Below are positions 26,591 through 35,952 of a stretch of DNA of 64,000 nucleotides, piece after piece (within the stretch, counting starts at the first letter, position 1; every line of letters starts with the position of its first letter). The notes under the pieces are model-generated. The model saw only the letters and a program-made list of their open reading frames with translations. It ran no database searches and was not told where the DNA came from. This DNA is from CAZAYY01 sp964489525 (GTDB lineage: Bacteria > Chloroflexota > Anaerolineae > Anaerolineales > JABWBV01). The stretch covers positions 62,001 to 126,000 of the forward strand of contig CAZAYY010000003.1 of the NCBI GenBank assembly GCA_964489525.1. The letters are read 5' to 3'. Both the position numbers and the translations under genes were made by a program.

Positions 26591-28702
26591 TCATGCCAGT
26601 CGAATCTGGTCTTTGCCAGATTGCTTGGCTTTGTACAGCGCCTTATCTGCGATATCTACCAACAAATCGGGCTCAAGGGTATGGGTGGGAAAGCAGGCGA
26701 TTCCCTGGCTAAGGGTAGGCTTTTCCACCGGCTGGCCTGCACTGTCCAGCAGTGAAAGCTGGCTGAGCGCCCCCTGGATACGCCTGGCAATGGCAAGCGC
26801 TTCATGGACATTTGCATTGTGCAAAACAATCGTAAACTCTTCGCCGCCCCAACGCCCAATAAAATCTTGCGCCGAAGGAAGGCACTCCTGAAATACCTGC
26901 ACGGTAGATACCAAAACCATATCACCAACCACATGGCCATAGGTGTCGTTATATTGTTTGAAATCATCAATATCAATCATCATCACACTGAGGTGGGATT
27001 GGTTTTTCGCGGCTGCTTGCACAGATTGGCGCAGTTTTTCAAGGGTTGCCCCGTGGTTGTAAGCCCCGGTAAGAGAGTCGTGTTCGGCCTGCCAGGCCAC
27101 GTTCGCATGCCGCCGGGCATTGTCCAGGGCCAGGGCTGCCTGGCGGGCCACACTGCAGAGCAGTTCCTGGTCGGCTTCGCTAAACTGCCTGGGCTGGTAG
27201 CTGGCAATCGCCAGCAATCCCAACAGCGTATCGCCAAGCATCACAGGCACACCCAACCAGGAGAGTGACAGCCGGTCTGTGCCCATGATGACCGGGCGGA
27301 CCGGCAGGGAATCCCATTCTTCCAGGATATGCCGTACCAAAAAGGGGCTTTTCTGGCGCACCACATGGCTGGCAAACCCCTTGCCCAGGGGAATTTTCGC
27401 GGGCGGAAAACGCTGACTGTCATCAATCATAATGTGCATATCCAGCGAGTCATCTTCCACATTATAAGTAGCCACATAATACGTATCACTTGGAATCACT
27501 TTTCTCAACTGCTGGTAAATCAGCTCAAACAAATTTTCCAGGTCGAGTGTAGAACCAATCGCCTGAGAAACCTCATTCAGAAGTGCAAGGCTGCTCGCCT
27601 GCCGCAGGGTTTGCTGTTGGAGTTGTTTGTTATGAATCGAAACCGAAAGCTGGTTGGCCAGGGTTTGAAGCAGGTTCACTTTTTCCTGACTCAAAGGGGA
27701 GCGAGAAGGACTGCGCGCTTCCCATACCAACAAAACTCCCAGGAAGTTCTGTTCAATTAAAGGCAGCACACACAGGGTTTGGGCGTGGCCTAACAACCAG
27801 GTTAACATATCTTGCCCGGCAGGCTCAACCGATTGGAGCGGGTGGTGCTGAACATTCCGGATCAAAACCTCCCCTTTTTTTAGCCGGTCCATCATCAGGC
27901 CAAAAGTATGGAAAGGCAAAATTTCGCCAATTTTCTCGCGCCAGCCATTCGGACGTAGGGCATGGATGCTCGAAATCACAACCGCCTCCCCCGTTTTATC
28001 CACCAGTCCAATCGCGCAGCCAGTTACCGGCACCCAGGCCGAAATTTTTTGCGCCAGTTCTTGCAAGGTTTGTTCAAGAGTTTCGTCTGAAACCGTGATA
28101 TTGCTCACCTCCAATAACAGCTGAAGGTTTCGGTTTTTTCGTTCCAAAACATGCTTCTGGCCAAGAGGCAGCAGGCTGATGGCGTGGCCTACCAGGCCCA
28201 CCATAATGAACCCCAGGCTGTGCAGAACTTCCTGGGTTAACGCCGTGCTGTCAGGTTCCATACCAAGATGAATACTGCCGTGAGCCAGGATGGTTGTAGC
28301 CACCAAAACCACAGTGGCGCGCCCATCCAACAACACTCCGGTGACCCCAATCAACACCGCATATATGGTCTGCAAGGAAAGGCTGAAATCCGAAAAGGCC
28401 AGTTCCAAAAATGCAACCAGTAAAACACCCAGGAACCAATAAAGCAAAAAAGGCCGGTAAAGGCTTTGAACTCGCGGGACATACCATTGAAAAAATCCGG
28501 CATTAAAAACCCCAAAAGCCAAAACAAAACCAACCAATGGGTAGAACAACGGATTAGAAGCATCAAGAGGAGAAATCCAAATCGCCAGCGAAATCAGCCC
28601 CAGCCCAATCCAGGCCAGAACTTCAAAAACGCGTGCTACCCGGCGGCGCATTTTCGGAGCAGTTTCAACAATCTTCAGTAAATAGTCGGGGGGTTGACGC
28701 AT
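26591..28702 (-). CDS. Membrane GAF-GAF-GGDEF diguanylate cyclase
   Basis: About 703 residues. The N-terminal third has about six membrane helices (residues 25-190), followed by two GAF-like sensor domains (about 205-360 and 370-520) and a GGDEF domain with the active-site motif GRWGGEEFTIVL and the preceding MMIDIDDFKQYNDTYGH. It should make cyclic-di-GMP in response to a membrane or GAF-bound signal. No EAL domain. Start ATG 28702 is taken; GTG 28705 is possible. The nearest RBS is poor. Confidence 0.92.
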   Translation of the reverse strand: MRQPPDYLLKIVETAPKMRRRVARVFEVLAWIGLGLISLAIWISPLDASNPLFYPLVGFVLAFGVFNAGFFQWYVPRVQSLYRPFLLYWFLGVLLVAFLELAFSDFSLSLQTIYAVLIGVTGVLLDGRATVVLVATTILAHGSIHLGMEPDSTALTQEVLHSLGFIMVGLVGHAISLLPLGQKHVLERKNRNLQLLLEVSNITVSDETLEQTLQELAQKISAWVPVTGCAIGLVDKTGEAVVISSIHALRPNGWREKIGEILPFHTFGLMMDRLKKGEVLIRNVQHHPLQSVEPAGQDMLTWLLGHAQTLCVLPLIEQNFLGVLLVWEARSPSRSPLSQEKVNLLQTLANQLSVSIHNKQLQQQTLRQASSLALLNEVSQAIGSTLDLENLFELIYQQLRKVIPSDTYYVATYNVEDDSLDMHIMIDDSQRFPPAKIPLGKGFASHVVRQKSPFLVRHILEEWDSLPVRPVIMGTDRLSLSWLGVPVMLGDTLLGLLAIASYQPRQFSEADQELLCSVARQAALALDNARRHANVAWQAEHDSLTGAYNHGATLEKLRQSVQAAAKNQSHLSVMMIDIDDFKQYNDTYGHVVGDMVLVSTVQVFQECLPSAQDFIGRWGGEEFTIVLHNANVHEALAIARRIQGALSQLSLLDSAGQPVEKPTLSQGIACFPTHTLEPDLLVDIADKALYKAKQSGKDQIRLA

Positions 28703-28960
28703 CACACCCAGTCAATCCTGGCATTCTTGTTAATGAATTTCTCCTGAACAAGGCAAAATGAGGTAAACTCACCCCATACCCAACTTCTGGTTAGCCTGGC
28801 ACCATTTTACACTGAAATTTAAAAATCAGGTTAACGGCTTAATCATAAGATGCTTGCAAATGTTGTTAAAACCTGCACTTCAAAACTTTCAACCCCAAAT
28901 AAGCAGGTTGTAGGCAAACCGATAAACAAACCAATCCATAAAATCAACCGCAGGATCGCG

Positions 28961-29776
28961 ATGCAAACACAAAATGCACAAAAAACCCTCACTGCATATC
29001 TGAAAGGCGGCATCCACCTACGCCGCCAGCGACCCGGCCTGCCTGCAGATGGCCCGCTAACCCCAATGCTGCAAGCCCTGCAGGCCGTCACGCCCAACGG
29101 CAGGCCAGTTTCCCCGATGGCGCAAGAAATTACCCGGTTGGTGGAACCCCTCTCTTTTTGGACATTGTTTGTGCACACCAACGGCGCTGGGGCTGTGCCT
29201 GTGCGCGACCTTGTTATCCTGGATGCTGCGCTGAAAAACCCGGATAACGCCAAAGATCCCTATTCACTCTCTCTGACTGCACACGAACTGGTCCACGTGC
29301 TGCAGCGCAGGCAGGCAGACTCCCACTTCTGGCCCACCGGCTACCCCCGGTTTTCCCGAGGGCGGCGCTGGCTGTTCGACTCGACCAACTACATGGAAGT
29401 CCAGGCCTACCTGGCAGGTTGGACCGTTGAACACGATTTTTTACGTCACAAGCTGAACACCACCTCCCTATCTGAAGAAGAAACGCAGCAGGCCCAGGCC
29501 AGGCTCGAAAAATTGGTTAACCGGATCACCACCCTGTCTTCTCCCGATGTTCAAAACGCCATCCGGTTGATTCTCACCCTGTACCCTAACCACAAAATCT
29601 ACATGCAAAATTTTCGAACCGAAGCCGCGATCCCCGACAGGCGTGTGCCGCCCGGAGACTGGCAAACCGGGCTGGAAAAGCTGGGCATGGCCCGTCCCGC
29701 GATTGAATATGCGGCCAACCTGGCCAACAAGGGCGGGCTGGTTTGGATTGACCCGGAAAAATTTAACGCCGCCTGA
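28961..29776 (+). CDS. Putative zinc metalloprotease-like protein (HExxH)
   Basis: 271 residues, no signal peptide. The motif SLTAHELVHVLQRRQ gives an HExxH zinc site, with a downstream NYMEVQAY that could supply the third ligand (Glu), as in gluzincin or DUF4157-type proteins. The start 28961 (MQTQNAQ) has AGGA upstream; an in-frame ATG at 28850 would add a basic, low-complexity N-terminus and is less likely. The flavoenzyme gene follows 24 bases later. Substrate unknown; catalytic activity is inferred only from the motif. Confidence 0.65.
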   Translation: MQTQNAQKTLTAYLKGGIHLRRQRPGLPADGPLTPMLQALQAVTPNGRPVSPMAQEITRLVEPLSFWTLFVHTNGAGAVPVRDLVILDAALKNPDNAKDPYSLSLTAHELVHVLQRRQADSHFWPTGYPRFSRGRRWLFDSTNYMEVQAYLAGWTVEHDFLRHKLNTTSLSEEETQQAQARLEKLVNRITTLSSPDVQNAIRLILTLYPNHKIYMQNFRTEAAIPDRRVPPGDWQTGLEKLGMARPAIEYAANLANKGGLVWIDPEKFNAA

Positions 29777-29800
29777 ACCTTTTTATACCAGGAGGAAACC

Positions 29801-30991
29801 TTGAGCCAGATTTCCGATATCCTTGTGGTTGGGGCCGGAATATACGGCATCACTGCCGCATTGGAGCTGCGCCGCCGCGGCATGAGCGTGGTTGTATTAG
29901 AACCCGGTCCCATTCCCCATCCATTGGCCGCATCAACGGACATCAGCAAAGTGGTTCGGATTTCCTACGGAACCGATGATCAGTACATGGAAATGGGCCA
30001 GGCTGCCATTAAAGGCTGGCTGGATTGGAATCAAGCCCTCGGCCCCCTCTTCCACCAGGTTGGAATTTGCATGCTCACCCAAGAACCCATGAAACCAGGT
30101 GGGTTTGAATACGAAAGCTACCAGCGGCTGCTGACGCACGGCGAAAAACCCGAACGGCTGAACCGCAGTGAAATTACCCGGCGTTTTCCAGCCTGGAACC
30201 CCCAACAGTATGTGGATGGCTTTTATAACCCATCCGATGGTTACGCGGAAAGCGGTCAGGTGGTCAGCCGCCTGATAGAACTGGCCCAGCGAATGGGCGT
30301 AAAAGTGTTTCTGGGGCAAAGTGTCGGTGAGATCGAACAAAAAGAAAACCGGGTAACCGGTGTGCGCACGCGCGAAGGAGGGCGCTTCGCCGGAGGCCAA
30401 GTTTTGATTGCTGCGGGTGCCTGGACACCCTGGCTTTTGCCGGAACTCAAGCCGTACTTCCGCACCACAGGCCACCCCGTTTTCCATCTCAAGCCTGCCA
30501 ACCCGGCCTTGTTTCGTGTGCCAGATTTTTGCGTGTTCACGGCAGATATCCACCGGACAGGGTGGTATGGTTTTCCCCTGCACCCCGTGCAAGGTGTGGT
30601 CAAGCTTGCCAATCACGGTGTTGGACAACGCCTGCACCCGGAAAATGACGCCCGGCTGGTAACCGATCACGATGAAAAAAAATTGCGGGCTTTCCTGGCC
30701 GGAACCCTCCCGTCCCTGGTGGATGCAGCGCTGGTTTATACCCGGCGGTGCCTGTACTGCGATACCCTGGACGAACACTTCTGGATTGACCGCCACCCCA
30801 AAATTGCCGGTCTGGCCGTATCCAGCGGCGGCAGCGGGCATGGGTTCAAGTTCGCGCCCATCCTGGGCAGCCTGGCTGCCGATGCAGTAGAACACAAGCC
30901 CAACCCCTGGCTTGCCCGGTTCCGCTGGCGCCATTTAACCCCAAAAACCCAGGGGCAAGAAGCCGCCCGGTATCACGGTGAATATGTTTAG
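29801..30991 (+). CDS. FAD-dependent oxidoreductase, monomeric sarcosine oxidase-like (DAO family)
   Basis: 396 residues. N-terminal dinucleotide fold ILVVGAGIYGITAALELRRR, mid-region LIAAGAWTPWLLP and C-terminal SSGGSGHGFKFAPILG. The stretch RRCLYCDTLDEHFWIDRHP matches the region of monomeric sarcosine oxidase and N-methyltryptophan oxidase that carries the Cys bound covalently to FAD, so a covalent flavin is plausible. Likely oxidises a secondary or N-methyl amine. Start TTG at 29801 has GGAGG immediately upstream. Confidence 0.85.
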   Translation: MSQISDILVVGAGIYGITAALELRRRGMSVVVLEPGPIPHPLAASTDISKVVRISYGTDDQYMEMGQAAIKGWLDWNQALGPLFHQVGICMLTQEPMKPGGFEYESYQRLLTHGEKPERLNRSEITRRFPAWNPQQYVDGFYNPSDGYAESGQVVSRLIELAQRMGVKVFLGQSVGEIEQKENRVTGVRTREGGRFAGGQVLIAAGAWTPWLLPELKPYFRTTGHPVFHLKPANPALFRVPDFCVFTADIHRTGWYGFPLHPVQGVVKLANHGVGQRLHPENDARLVTDHDEKKLRAFLAGTLPSLVDAALVYTRRCLYCDTLDEHFWIDRHPKIAGLAVSSGGSGHGFKFAPILGSLAADAVEHKPNPWLARFRWRHLTPKTQGQEAARYHGEYV

Positions 30992-31022
30992 ATGGCCTTG
31001 ATGAAAGAGGTTTCGCCGGGGA

Positions 31023-31946
31023 TTAGCTGCCTTCACCGTCATACTTACGGAACAGGCGGCGAAGTTCTTCTTCCCAAACTTCACCCAGGGGGTTAAAAGG
31101 GGTTTCGGTAAACCCGGCAGAAAGCTGACGTAAAAATTCGCGGACACCTGCCTGAGGTGCCTGGCTGTCCATCTCGGAAACCCGGGCATCCAGGGTTTGC
31201 ATCAACCGTTTGCTTTTTTCTTCCAGGTCAGTCAGGTCGAACTCTAACTGAAGCATGTAATTCACCCGCCGCATAATTCCCAACCAGGCCGTATAGTCGG
31301 TCTCCACCCGGATGGCGCTGCCCACTTGAGGCATGCCGGAAAAGTCATATGCAGGCACAAAGCTGTAAAAACCCGTAAACTCAATACCATGCTCGCCGGC
31401 CCGTTTGCACAGATAAGAACCAATACTGGCCCCACCCTGGTAGTTGGAAAGGTTCACTGCCAGGTTTTGCATTTCGTTTTTCATCCGGGGCAGGCTGTAA
31501 ATGGCGGTAACCAGCCGCTCTTTATCGTACGGCATCTCGCCATAAATCCCCCCAAAAGCAATGATTCGCTTCACATTCAACATTCGGGCAGCCTGGATGA
31601 GAAGCGCACAGTAGCGCTCAGCGTCCATATGAGGCTCATCCCCAATAAAGATCACCATGCCGCGATGACGGTCGCCTGTGAAATAAAATTCATTGCGCTG
31701 GGTATGCAGCGTTTGCGGCAAACCTTCCGATAGTTTGATGGTAGGCCGAACCAAGTCGTGGGTCCCGGGAATCTGAAAAATGTAGAACCCATCCGGGCGC
31801 AGCCCACCAATGCGCCGGGCATCGGTTCGCTGCACCAGGTACTGCGGCAGCCCGGACGAAAGCAAGCCAGCGTCGGCCCACTGCCGCCAACCGACCAGCA
31901 TGTACATTTCCTTAGCAATTGGGGTTTCTGTCAGGTCAAGGGTCAT
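31023..31946 (-). CDS. PAC2 family protein (proteasome-assembly-chaperone-like)
   Basis: 307 residues. PAC2-type blocks: VGWRQWADAG near the start, FIGDEPHMDAERYCALLIQAARML, IIAFGGIYGEMPYDKERLVTA and NYQGGASIGSYLCKRAGEHGIEFTGFYSFVPAYDFSG. Bacterial members have no settled function. The start at 31946 (MTLDLTETP) follows TTGGAGAAG as RBS; the TTG at 31961 is that RBS, not a start. Confidence 0.85.
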   Translation of the reverse strand: MTLDLTETPIAKEMYMLVGWRQWADAGLLSSGLPQYLVQRTDARRIGGLRPDGFYIFQIPGTHDLVRPTIKLSEGLPQTLHTQRNEFYFTGDRHRGMVIFIGDEPHMDAERYCALLIQAARMLNVKRIIAFGGIYGEMPYDKERLVTAIYSLPRMKNEMQNLAVNLSNYQGGASIGSYLCKRAGEHGIEFTGFYSFVPAYDFSGMPQVGSAIRVETDYTAWLGIMRRVNYMLQLEFDLTDLEEKSKRLMQTLDARVSEMDSQAPQAGVREFLRQLSAGFTETPFNPLGEVWEEELRRLFRKYDGEGS

Positions 31947-31966
31947 CGCTTGCTTCTCCAAGAAGA

Positions 31967-31972
31967 ATTATA
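31967..31972 (-). promoter_or_regulatory. -10 box of the PAC2 gene
   Basis: Perfect TATAAT on the minus strand about 20 bases before the ATG, leaving a short leader that carries the GGAG RBS. Confidence 0.55.
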
Positions 31973-32105
31973 CCCATAACCAGGCAAGGAAAATAGCCCT
32001 TTGCTGCCATCCGGCTGCAAGAAAAAGTGAGTTTCCTGGCGAATGGGATAGATTCTTTGAAATGGACCCGCGTCAGATGGAAGACAAAAATTATTTCTGA
32101 TCAAC

Positions 32106-32134
32106 TTGATTTTCAGGGGCAATGACTCTACAAT
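32106..32134 (+). promoter_or_regulatory. Sigma-70-type promoter of the enolase-superfamily gene
   Basis: TTGATT (32106-32111), 17-base spacer, TACAAT (32129-32134). The predicted start of transcription is near 32141, about 55 bases before the ATG. Confidence 0.65.
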
Positions 32135-32195
32135 TAAAGAGAGAGAAGGAATAAACCCTCACCCATCCTTGGGCAGTGCGATTGGAGGTGTGTTT

Positions 32196-33260
32196 ATGCA
32201 AGTTAACCGAGCCGAAATAACCCCTGTAACGCTGAAAATGCGCCAGCCCATGCGCATGGCGCACCTGCCGGAAATTGAACAGGTCACTGCCATTTTTGTC
32301 CGGCTGGATTTGCGCGACGGGCGCAGTGCCTGGGGCTGTACCGTGGCCCACCCGGAAATGACCGGTGAAAAACCCGAAAAGGTGCTCGCAGACGCGCTTG
32401 CCTGCGCTGATATGGTCCCCTCGCTGCATCCAACCCACATTGAGTATTCGCTGGCAGAAATGAACGCCCACATCCCAGGTGCCCGGGCTGCCCTTTGCGC
32501 TTTCGACCTGGCCTTCTACGACCTGCTCGGCCTGGCGGCAGGCATGCCGCTCTATCGGCTGCTGGGCGGCTACCGCAACAAAATTCAAACCTCCGCCACC
32601 ATTCCCATAGGTCCGGTGGCGGACAGCGTGGAAATCGCCCAAGAGCGGGTGCGCGCTGGCTTTCGTATGTTAAAGATAAAAGGGGGAATATCCGCAGAAG
32701 AAGATGTGCATCGTGTCCGGGCCATCGGCCGGGCACTGCCTGGAATTGTGCTGCGGTTGGACGCAGACGGCGGCTATACGGTTCGTGAAGCGCTGGAAGT
32801 CGCCATCGCCTTGCAAATCGAGTTAGAAATGCTTGAGCAGCCTACCCCGGCAGATGACCTGAAAATGCTGCGAGAAGTGACCGCAGCCAGCCCGGTGCTT
32901 GTGCTGGCTGACCAAAGTGTGAGCAGCCCAACATCAGCCCTGGCTGCCGCCACCCAGCATGCTGCCCATGCATTCAGTGTCAAAGTTGGGGCCTGTGGGG
33001 GCCTGGGCTGTGCCCGCCAGGTGGATAGCATCGCCCGGGCAGCCGGGTTGGCCACCATGGTGAGCTGCCTGGTGGAACCCGCCCTGCTGACCGCCGCAGG
33101 GCTTAGCCTGGCTCTGAGCAGCCCCAATATCCGCTATGGCGACCTGGACGGCCACATTGACCTGCTAAATGACCCCACCCTGCCCGGTTTCCGGTTAGAA
33201 GAAGGTTGGCTGGTGGCAACCGACTTCCCCGGGTTGGGGTGTGGTGTGGCACTCAACTGA
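32196..33260 (+). CDS. Enolase-superfamily enzyme, muconate-cycloisomerase/dipeptide-epimerase-like
   Basis: 354 residues from ATG 32196, with GGAGG seven bases upstream; the in-frame ATG at 32106 falls inside the promoter. The catalytic barrel shows KIKG, the metal ligands Asp in LDADGGY, Glu in LEQPTPADD and Asp in LADQS, and the second-lysine region FSVKVGACGGLG. The superfamily abstracts a proton next to a carboxylate. Muconate cycloisomerase, N-succinylamino-acid racemase and dipeptide epimerase all fit at this level. Confidence 0.85.
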   Translation: MQVNRAEITPVTLKMRQPMRMAHLPEIEQVTAIFVRLDLRDGRSAWGCTVAHPEMTGEKPEKVLADALACADMVPSLHPTHIEYSLAEMNAHIPGARAALCAFDLAFYDLLGLAAGMPLYRLLGGYRNKIQTSATIPIGPVADSVEIAQERVRAGFRMLKIKGGISAEEDVHRVRAIGRALPGIVLRLDADGGYTVREALEVAIALQIELEMLEQPTPADDLKMLREVTAASPVLVLADQSVSSPTSALAAATQHAAHAFSVKVGACGGLGCARQVDSIARAAGLATMVSCLVEPALLTAAGLSLALSSPNIRYGDLDGHIDLLNDPTLPGFRLEEGWLVATDFPGLGCGVALN

Positions 33261-33407
33261 TCACAGGTAGAAACCTCCCCAAAAAATCAACGTATATTAG
33301 GGTGAAATCATTAACATGCTCACCCACTTTTTCATACAACCACAAAAAAACACAGGTTGTCGCCTGGGTTGGGCACTTACGCACGGGTTTCAACCTGGAG
33401 GTTTCAA

Positions 33408-33578
33408 ATGGGAATACTTGAGTTTTTGGTCAACCTGATTGTCGGGATCTTCAGCCTGGTGTTCGGCATCCTGGGGGCCATTTTTAGCTTTGTATTCAGC
33501 CTGGTGGGCTGTATTTTAGGGCTGGTGCTGCTGCTGATTTGCATTTTGCCCATCGCACTGATCATCTTGATTTTCTAA
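33408..33578 (+). CDS. Tiny hydrophobic membrane protein
   Basis: 56 residues (MGILEFLVNLIVG...), almost entirely hydrophobic, with two likely helices joined near VGCILG. GGAGG lies seven bases before the ATG, which supports translation. Its 3' end overlaps that of the convergent PII-like gene by four bases. It resembles no family I can name. Confidence 0.65.
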   Translation: MGILEFLVNLIVGIFSLVFGILGAIFSFVFSLVGCILGLVLLLICILPIALIILIF

Positions 33579-33931
33579 TCCACAATTTTATGGATGCCCA
33601 ACACCTTGCTGACAGGTAAAATGAAGAAAAGACCCGTTTGAGGTTTCTCAAAATCGCCAACCACTCTTTGGGCAGCAGCACCAAGTTGGTTTGCGAGGGT
33701 TTCCGTTTCCACCACCGAAAAAAACATCCGGCTTGGGTTTTCATCCGCTCGCAATAAATCCATCAACGAAGGAACCAATGGAAGGTCGTCGCGCAGCCCG
33801 GCACGCCGAACCCTACCCAGGCCCGTGCTCTCCAGAATGGTGACCCCGCCAACACCAACTTCCTCCCACGCATCTAAAAGATCAATCGATTTTTCGGGTT
33901 CGTGCAAAATGAGCACCACTAAATAGGCCAT
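33575..33931 (-). CDS. PII-like (GlnB-fold) small regulatory protein
   Basis: 118 residues with a ferredoxin-like pattern: AYLVVLILHEPEKSIDLLDAWEEVGVGGVTILESTGLGR at the start and GLFFILPVSKVLGI at the end. The VTILESTGLGR and VLGI positions recall PII proteins, which bind nucleotides as trimers and gate transporters, but the Tyr-containing T-loop of GlnB is missing. It lies 75 bases downstream of a CPA2 antiporter on the same strand, so regulation of that antiporter is the natural guess. Confidence 0.65.
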   Translation of the reverse strand: MAYLVVLILHEPEKSIDLLDAWEEVGVGGVTILESTGLGRVRRAGLRDDLPLVPSLMDLLRADENPSRMFFSVVETETLANQLGAAAQRVVGDFEKPQTGLFFILPVSKVLGIHKIVD

Positions 33932-34006
33932 GTTTTACCTCCAAGAATAGATTTCTGCTTGGAATTTTCGAATACGTACTTTCTTGTGAATCTCAAAAAA
34001 AACACA

Positions 34007-35281
34007 TTACCCTTCTTCTTTCGGGGTGGACTGTGGACCCGGAACAGGTTGAGGTTGTACAGGGGTTGGCTTGCGGGCTGCCGAAACGGGTTCCTTTTTT
34101 TTCTGTACATTGAATAATATGCGCAGCATGGGTGGGGTGAGCAGCGTGGTAATCAACACCACACCTACCACGCCCGAAAACGCATCCTGGGCTAAAAGCC
34201 CCTGAGTAACCCCCAATGAAGCCACAATCAACCCTACTTCGCCGCGTGACATCATCCCAACACCCAGCTGCAGGGATTCGCGATTCGACATCCCCGCCAG
34301 GCGCGCCCCTAAACCCGCACCAAAAATCTTGCTGACAATTGCAACCACAATCAGCCCAAAGGCCAGAGTCAGGTTCTCCCCTCCCATATCGTATATATTG
34401 GCGTGCAATCCGACATTGACAAAGAAGATGGGTACAAACACGCCATACGCCAGGGTAGAAAACCCAGTCTGGATGCGGTCTTTAAGCGGGCTGCGGCCAA
34501 GGGCCAGGCCAGCAATAAATGCGCCTGTAATATCCGCCATTCCGCCCAACACCTCTGCCGACCAGGCATATAACAGCATAAGGACAAAACTGAAGGCCAC
34601 CAGGCCCTGGCTGATGGGCAGCCGGTCTACCGACCGGACAATCCGGGGCAAAAGCAGCATGCCCAACAACAAACCACCCCCCAGGAACAGCACCATCCGG
34701 GTGATCATCCAGAGCACACTGCCCGCCTCGCCAGCAGGAGCCGCAATGGCGATCACCACAGACAGGCCTAACACAACCAAAACATCGTCAAACACAGCCG
34801 CCCCCAACAGGCTGGTGCCCACCCGGCTGCGCAGCACCCGCATTTCCATCAAAGTTTGAGCTGAGATGCTCACACTGGTTGCCGCAAGAATCAAGCCCAA
34901 AAATAATGCGGGCAAAAAATCAAAGCCGAACAACAACCCCAGGCCACAGCCCATCACCACCGGAAAAAAGACACCCAGGGTCCCGGCCAAAACCGAAACC
35001 CGCCCGGAACGCACCAGGTCGGAAATATGCAAATCCAGGCCTGCCAGGAACATGAGCAAAAGCACGCCCAGCTCCGCCCATTGCGAAATCGTTTCCCCCA
35101 GGTGCGTGTCGGTAAATTGGGACCAATGCAAAATATCGAGCAGGGAAGGCCCTAAAATCACCCCGGCCAACAGTTCCCCCAACACAGCCGGCTGCCCCAG
35201 GCGAACGCTAATATAACCGCTGACCTTGGCCACGGTGATGAGGATAACCAAAACAAACACCAACTGCAAAAATGGCGACAT
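34007..35281 (-). CDS. Cation:proton antiporter, CPA2 family
   Basis: 424 residues with about 12 membrane helices and the CPA2 features GQPAVLGELLAGVILGPSLL near the N-terminus and AAVFDDVLVVLGLS (the Asp-Asp pair of ion-binding helix 5). The C-terminus is a short Pro-rich tail with no TrkA-N domain. It likely exchanges Na+ or K+ for H+. The start at 35281 has AAGGA six bases upstream and removes 14 non-conserved residues of the longer frame. A PII-like gene follows. Confidence 0.9.
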   Translation of the reverse strand: MSPFLQLVFVLVILITVAKVSGYISVRLGQPAVLGELLAGVILGPSLLDILHWSQFTDTHLGETISQWAELGVLLLMFLAGLDLHISDLVRSGRVSVLAGTLGVFFPVVMGCGLGLLFGFDFLPALFLGLILAATSVSISAQTLMEMRVLRSRVGTSLLGAAVFDDVLVVLGLSVVIAIAAPAGEAGSVLWMITRMVLFLGGGLLLGMLLLPRIVRSVDRLPISQGLVAFSFVLMLLYAWSAEVLGGMADITGAFIAGLALGRSPLKDRIQTGFSTLAYGVFVPIFFVNVGLHANIYDMGGENLTLAFGLIVVAIVSKIFGAGLGARLAGMSNRESLQLGVGMMSRGEVGLIVASLGVTQGLLAQDAFSGVVGVVLITTLLTPPMLRILFNVQKKKEPVSAARKPTPVQPQPVPGPQSTPKEEG

Positions 35282-35473
35282 CAAAATCCTTTCTCTGTAA
35301 ATCACCCAAAGTTTTTCGCCCAACCTTCCAGCAAAAACCAGCGATTTACTTATGCAACCGGCTTAACCAGGCCATTTTTTTCCGAAGGTGTCTCCACCGG
35401 TTGCCTGCTGCCTTTTTGTTCCCCTTTGGAATGATTATACTTCATCTGAATCCCTGGGTCAGGCAGCCTGGGG

Positions 35474-35479
35474 TATAAT
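35474..35479 (+). promoter_or_regulatory. -10 box upstream of the mutase B12-subunit gene
   Basis: GGGTATAATC contains a perfect TATAAT 52 bases before the ATG at 35532. It probably drives the run of plus-strand genes from here to DUF2177. Confidence 0.5.
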
Positions 35480-35531
35480 CTGCCTGAATCAAGGTAGAAT
35501 CAACCCACATTCTCACCCCTCAGGAGGCAGC

Positions 35532-35942
35532 ATGAGCGAAAGAAAACCCCGTGTACTAGTCGCAAAACCCGGCCTGGATGGCCACGACCGCGGTGCCAAA
35601 GTGGTCGCCCGGGCACTGCGCGATGCAGGCATGGAAGTGATTTACACCGGCCTGCGCCAGACCCCAGAGATGATTGCCGAAGCCGCCCTGCAAGAAGATG
35701 TGGACGTAGTCGGGCTGTCCATCTTGTCCGGTGCGCATATGACGCTGATGCCGCGCATCATGGAACTGCTGCGAGCGAATGGGCAGGAACACGTGAAAGT
35801 GTTCGTGGGCGGCATCATCCCCAATGACGACATCCCCAAATTACAGGAAATGGGCGTCACCGGAGTATACGGCCCCGGCGCACTGACCGATGAAATTATC
35901 CGCAATATCCAGGAAGCCCTGGCTGCCGAACCCCCCGCCTGA
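35532..35942 (+). CDS. Methylmalonyl-CoA mutase B12-binding (small/C-terminal) subunit
   Basis: 136 residues beginning RKPRVLVAKPGLDGHDRGAKVVARALRDAGMEVIYTG. DGHDRG is the DxHxxG cobalamin-ligand motif; SILSGAHMTLMP and VFVGGIIPNDD complete the Rossmann-like domain. It is a stand-alone subunit; the catalytic subunit is not in this window. AGGAGG lies before ATG 35532; the longer frame from 35388 runs through the promoter. meaB follows, supporting a role in propionyl-CoA/succinyl-CoA interconversion. Confidence 0.93.
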   Translation: MSERKPRVLVAKPGLDGHDRGAKVVARALRDAGMEVIYTGLRQTPEMIAEAALQEDVDVVGLSILSGAHMTLMPRIMELLRANGQEHVKVFVGGIIPNDDIPKLQEMGVTGVYGPGALTDEIIRNIQEALAAEPPA

Positions 35943-35952
35943 GAAACCCACA

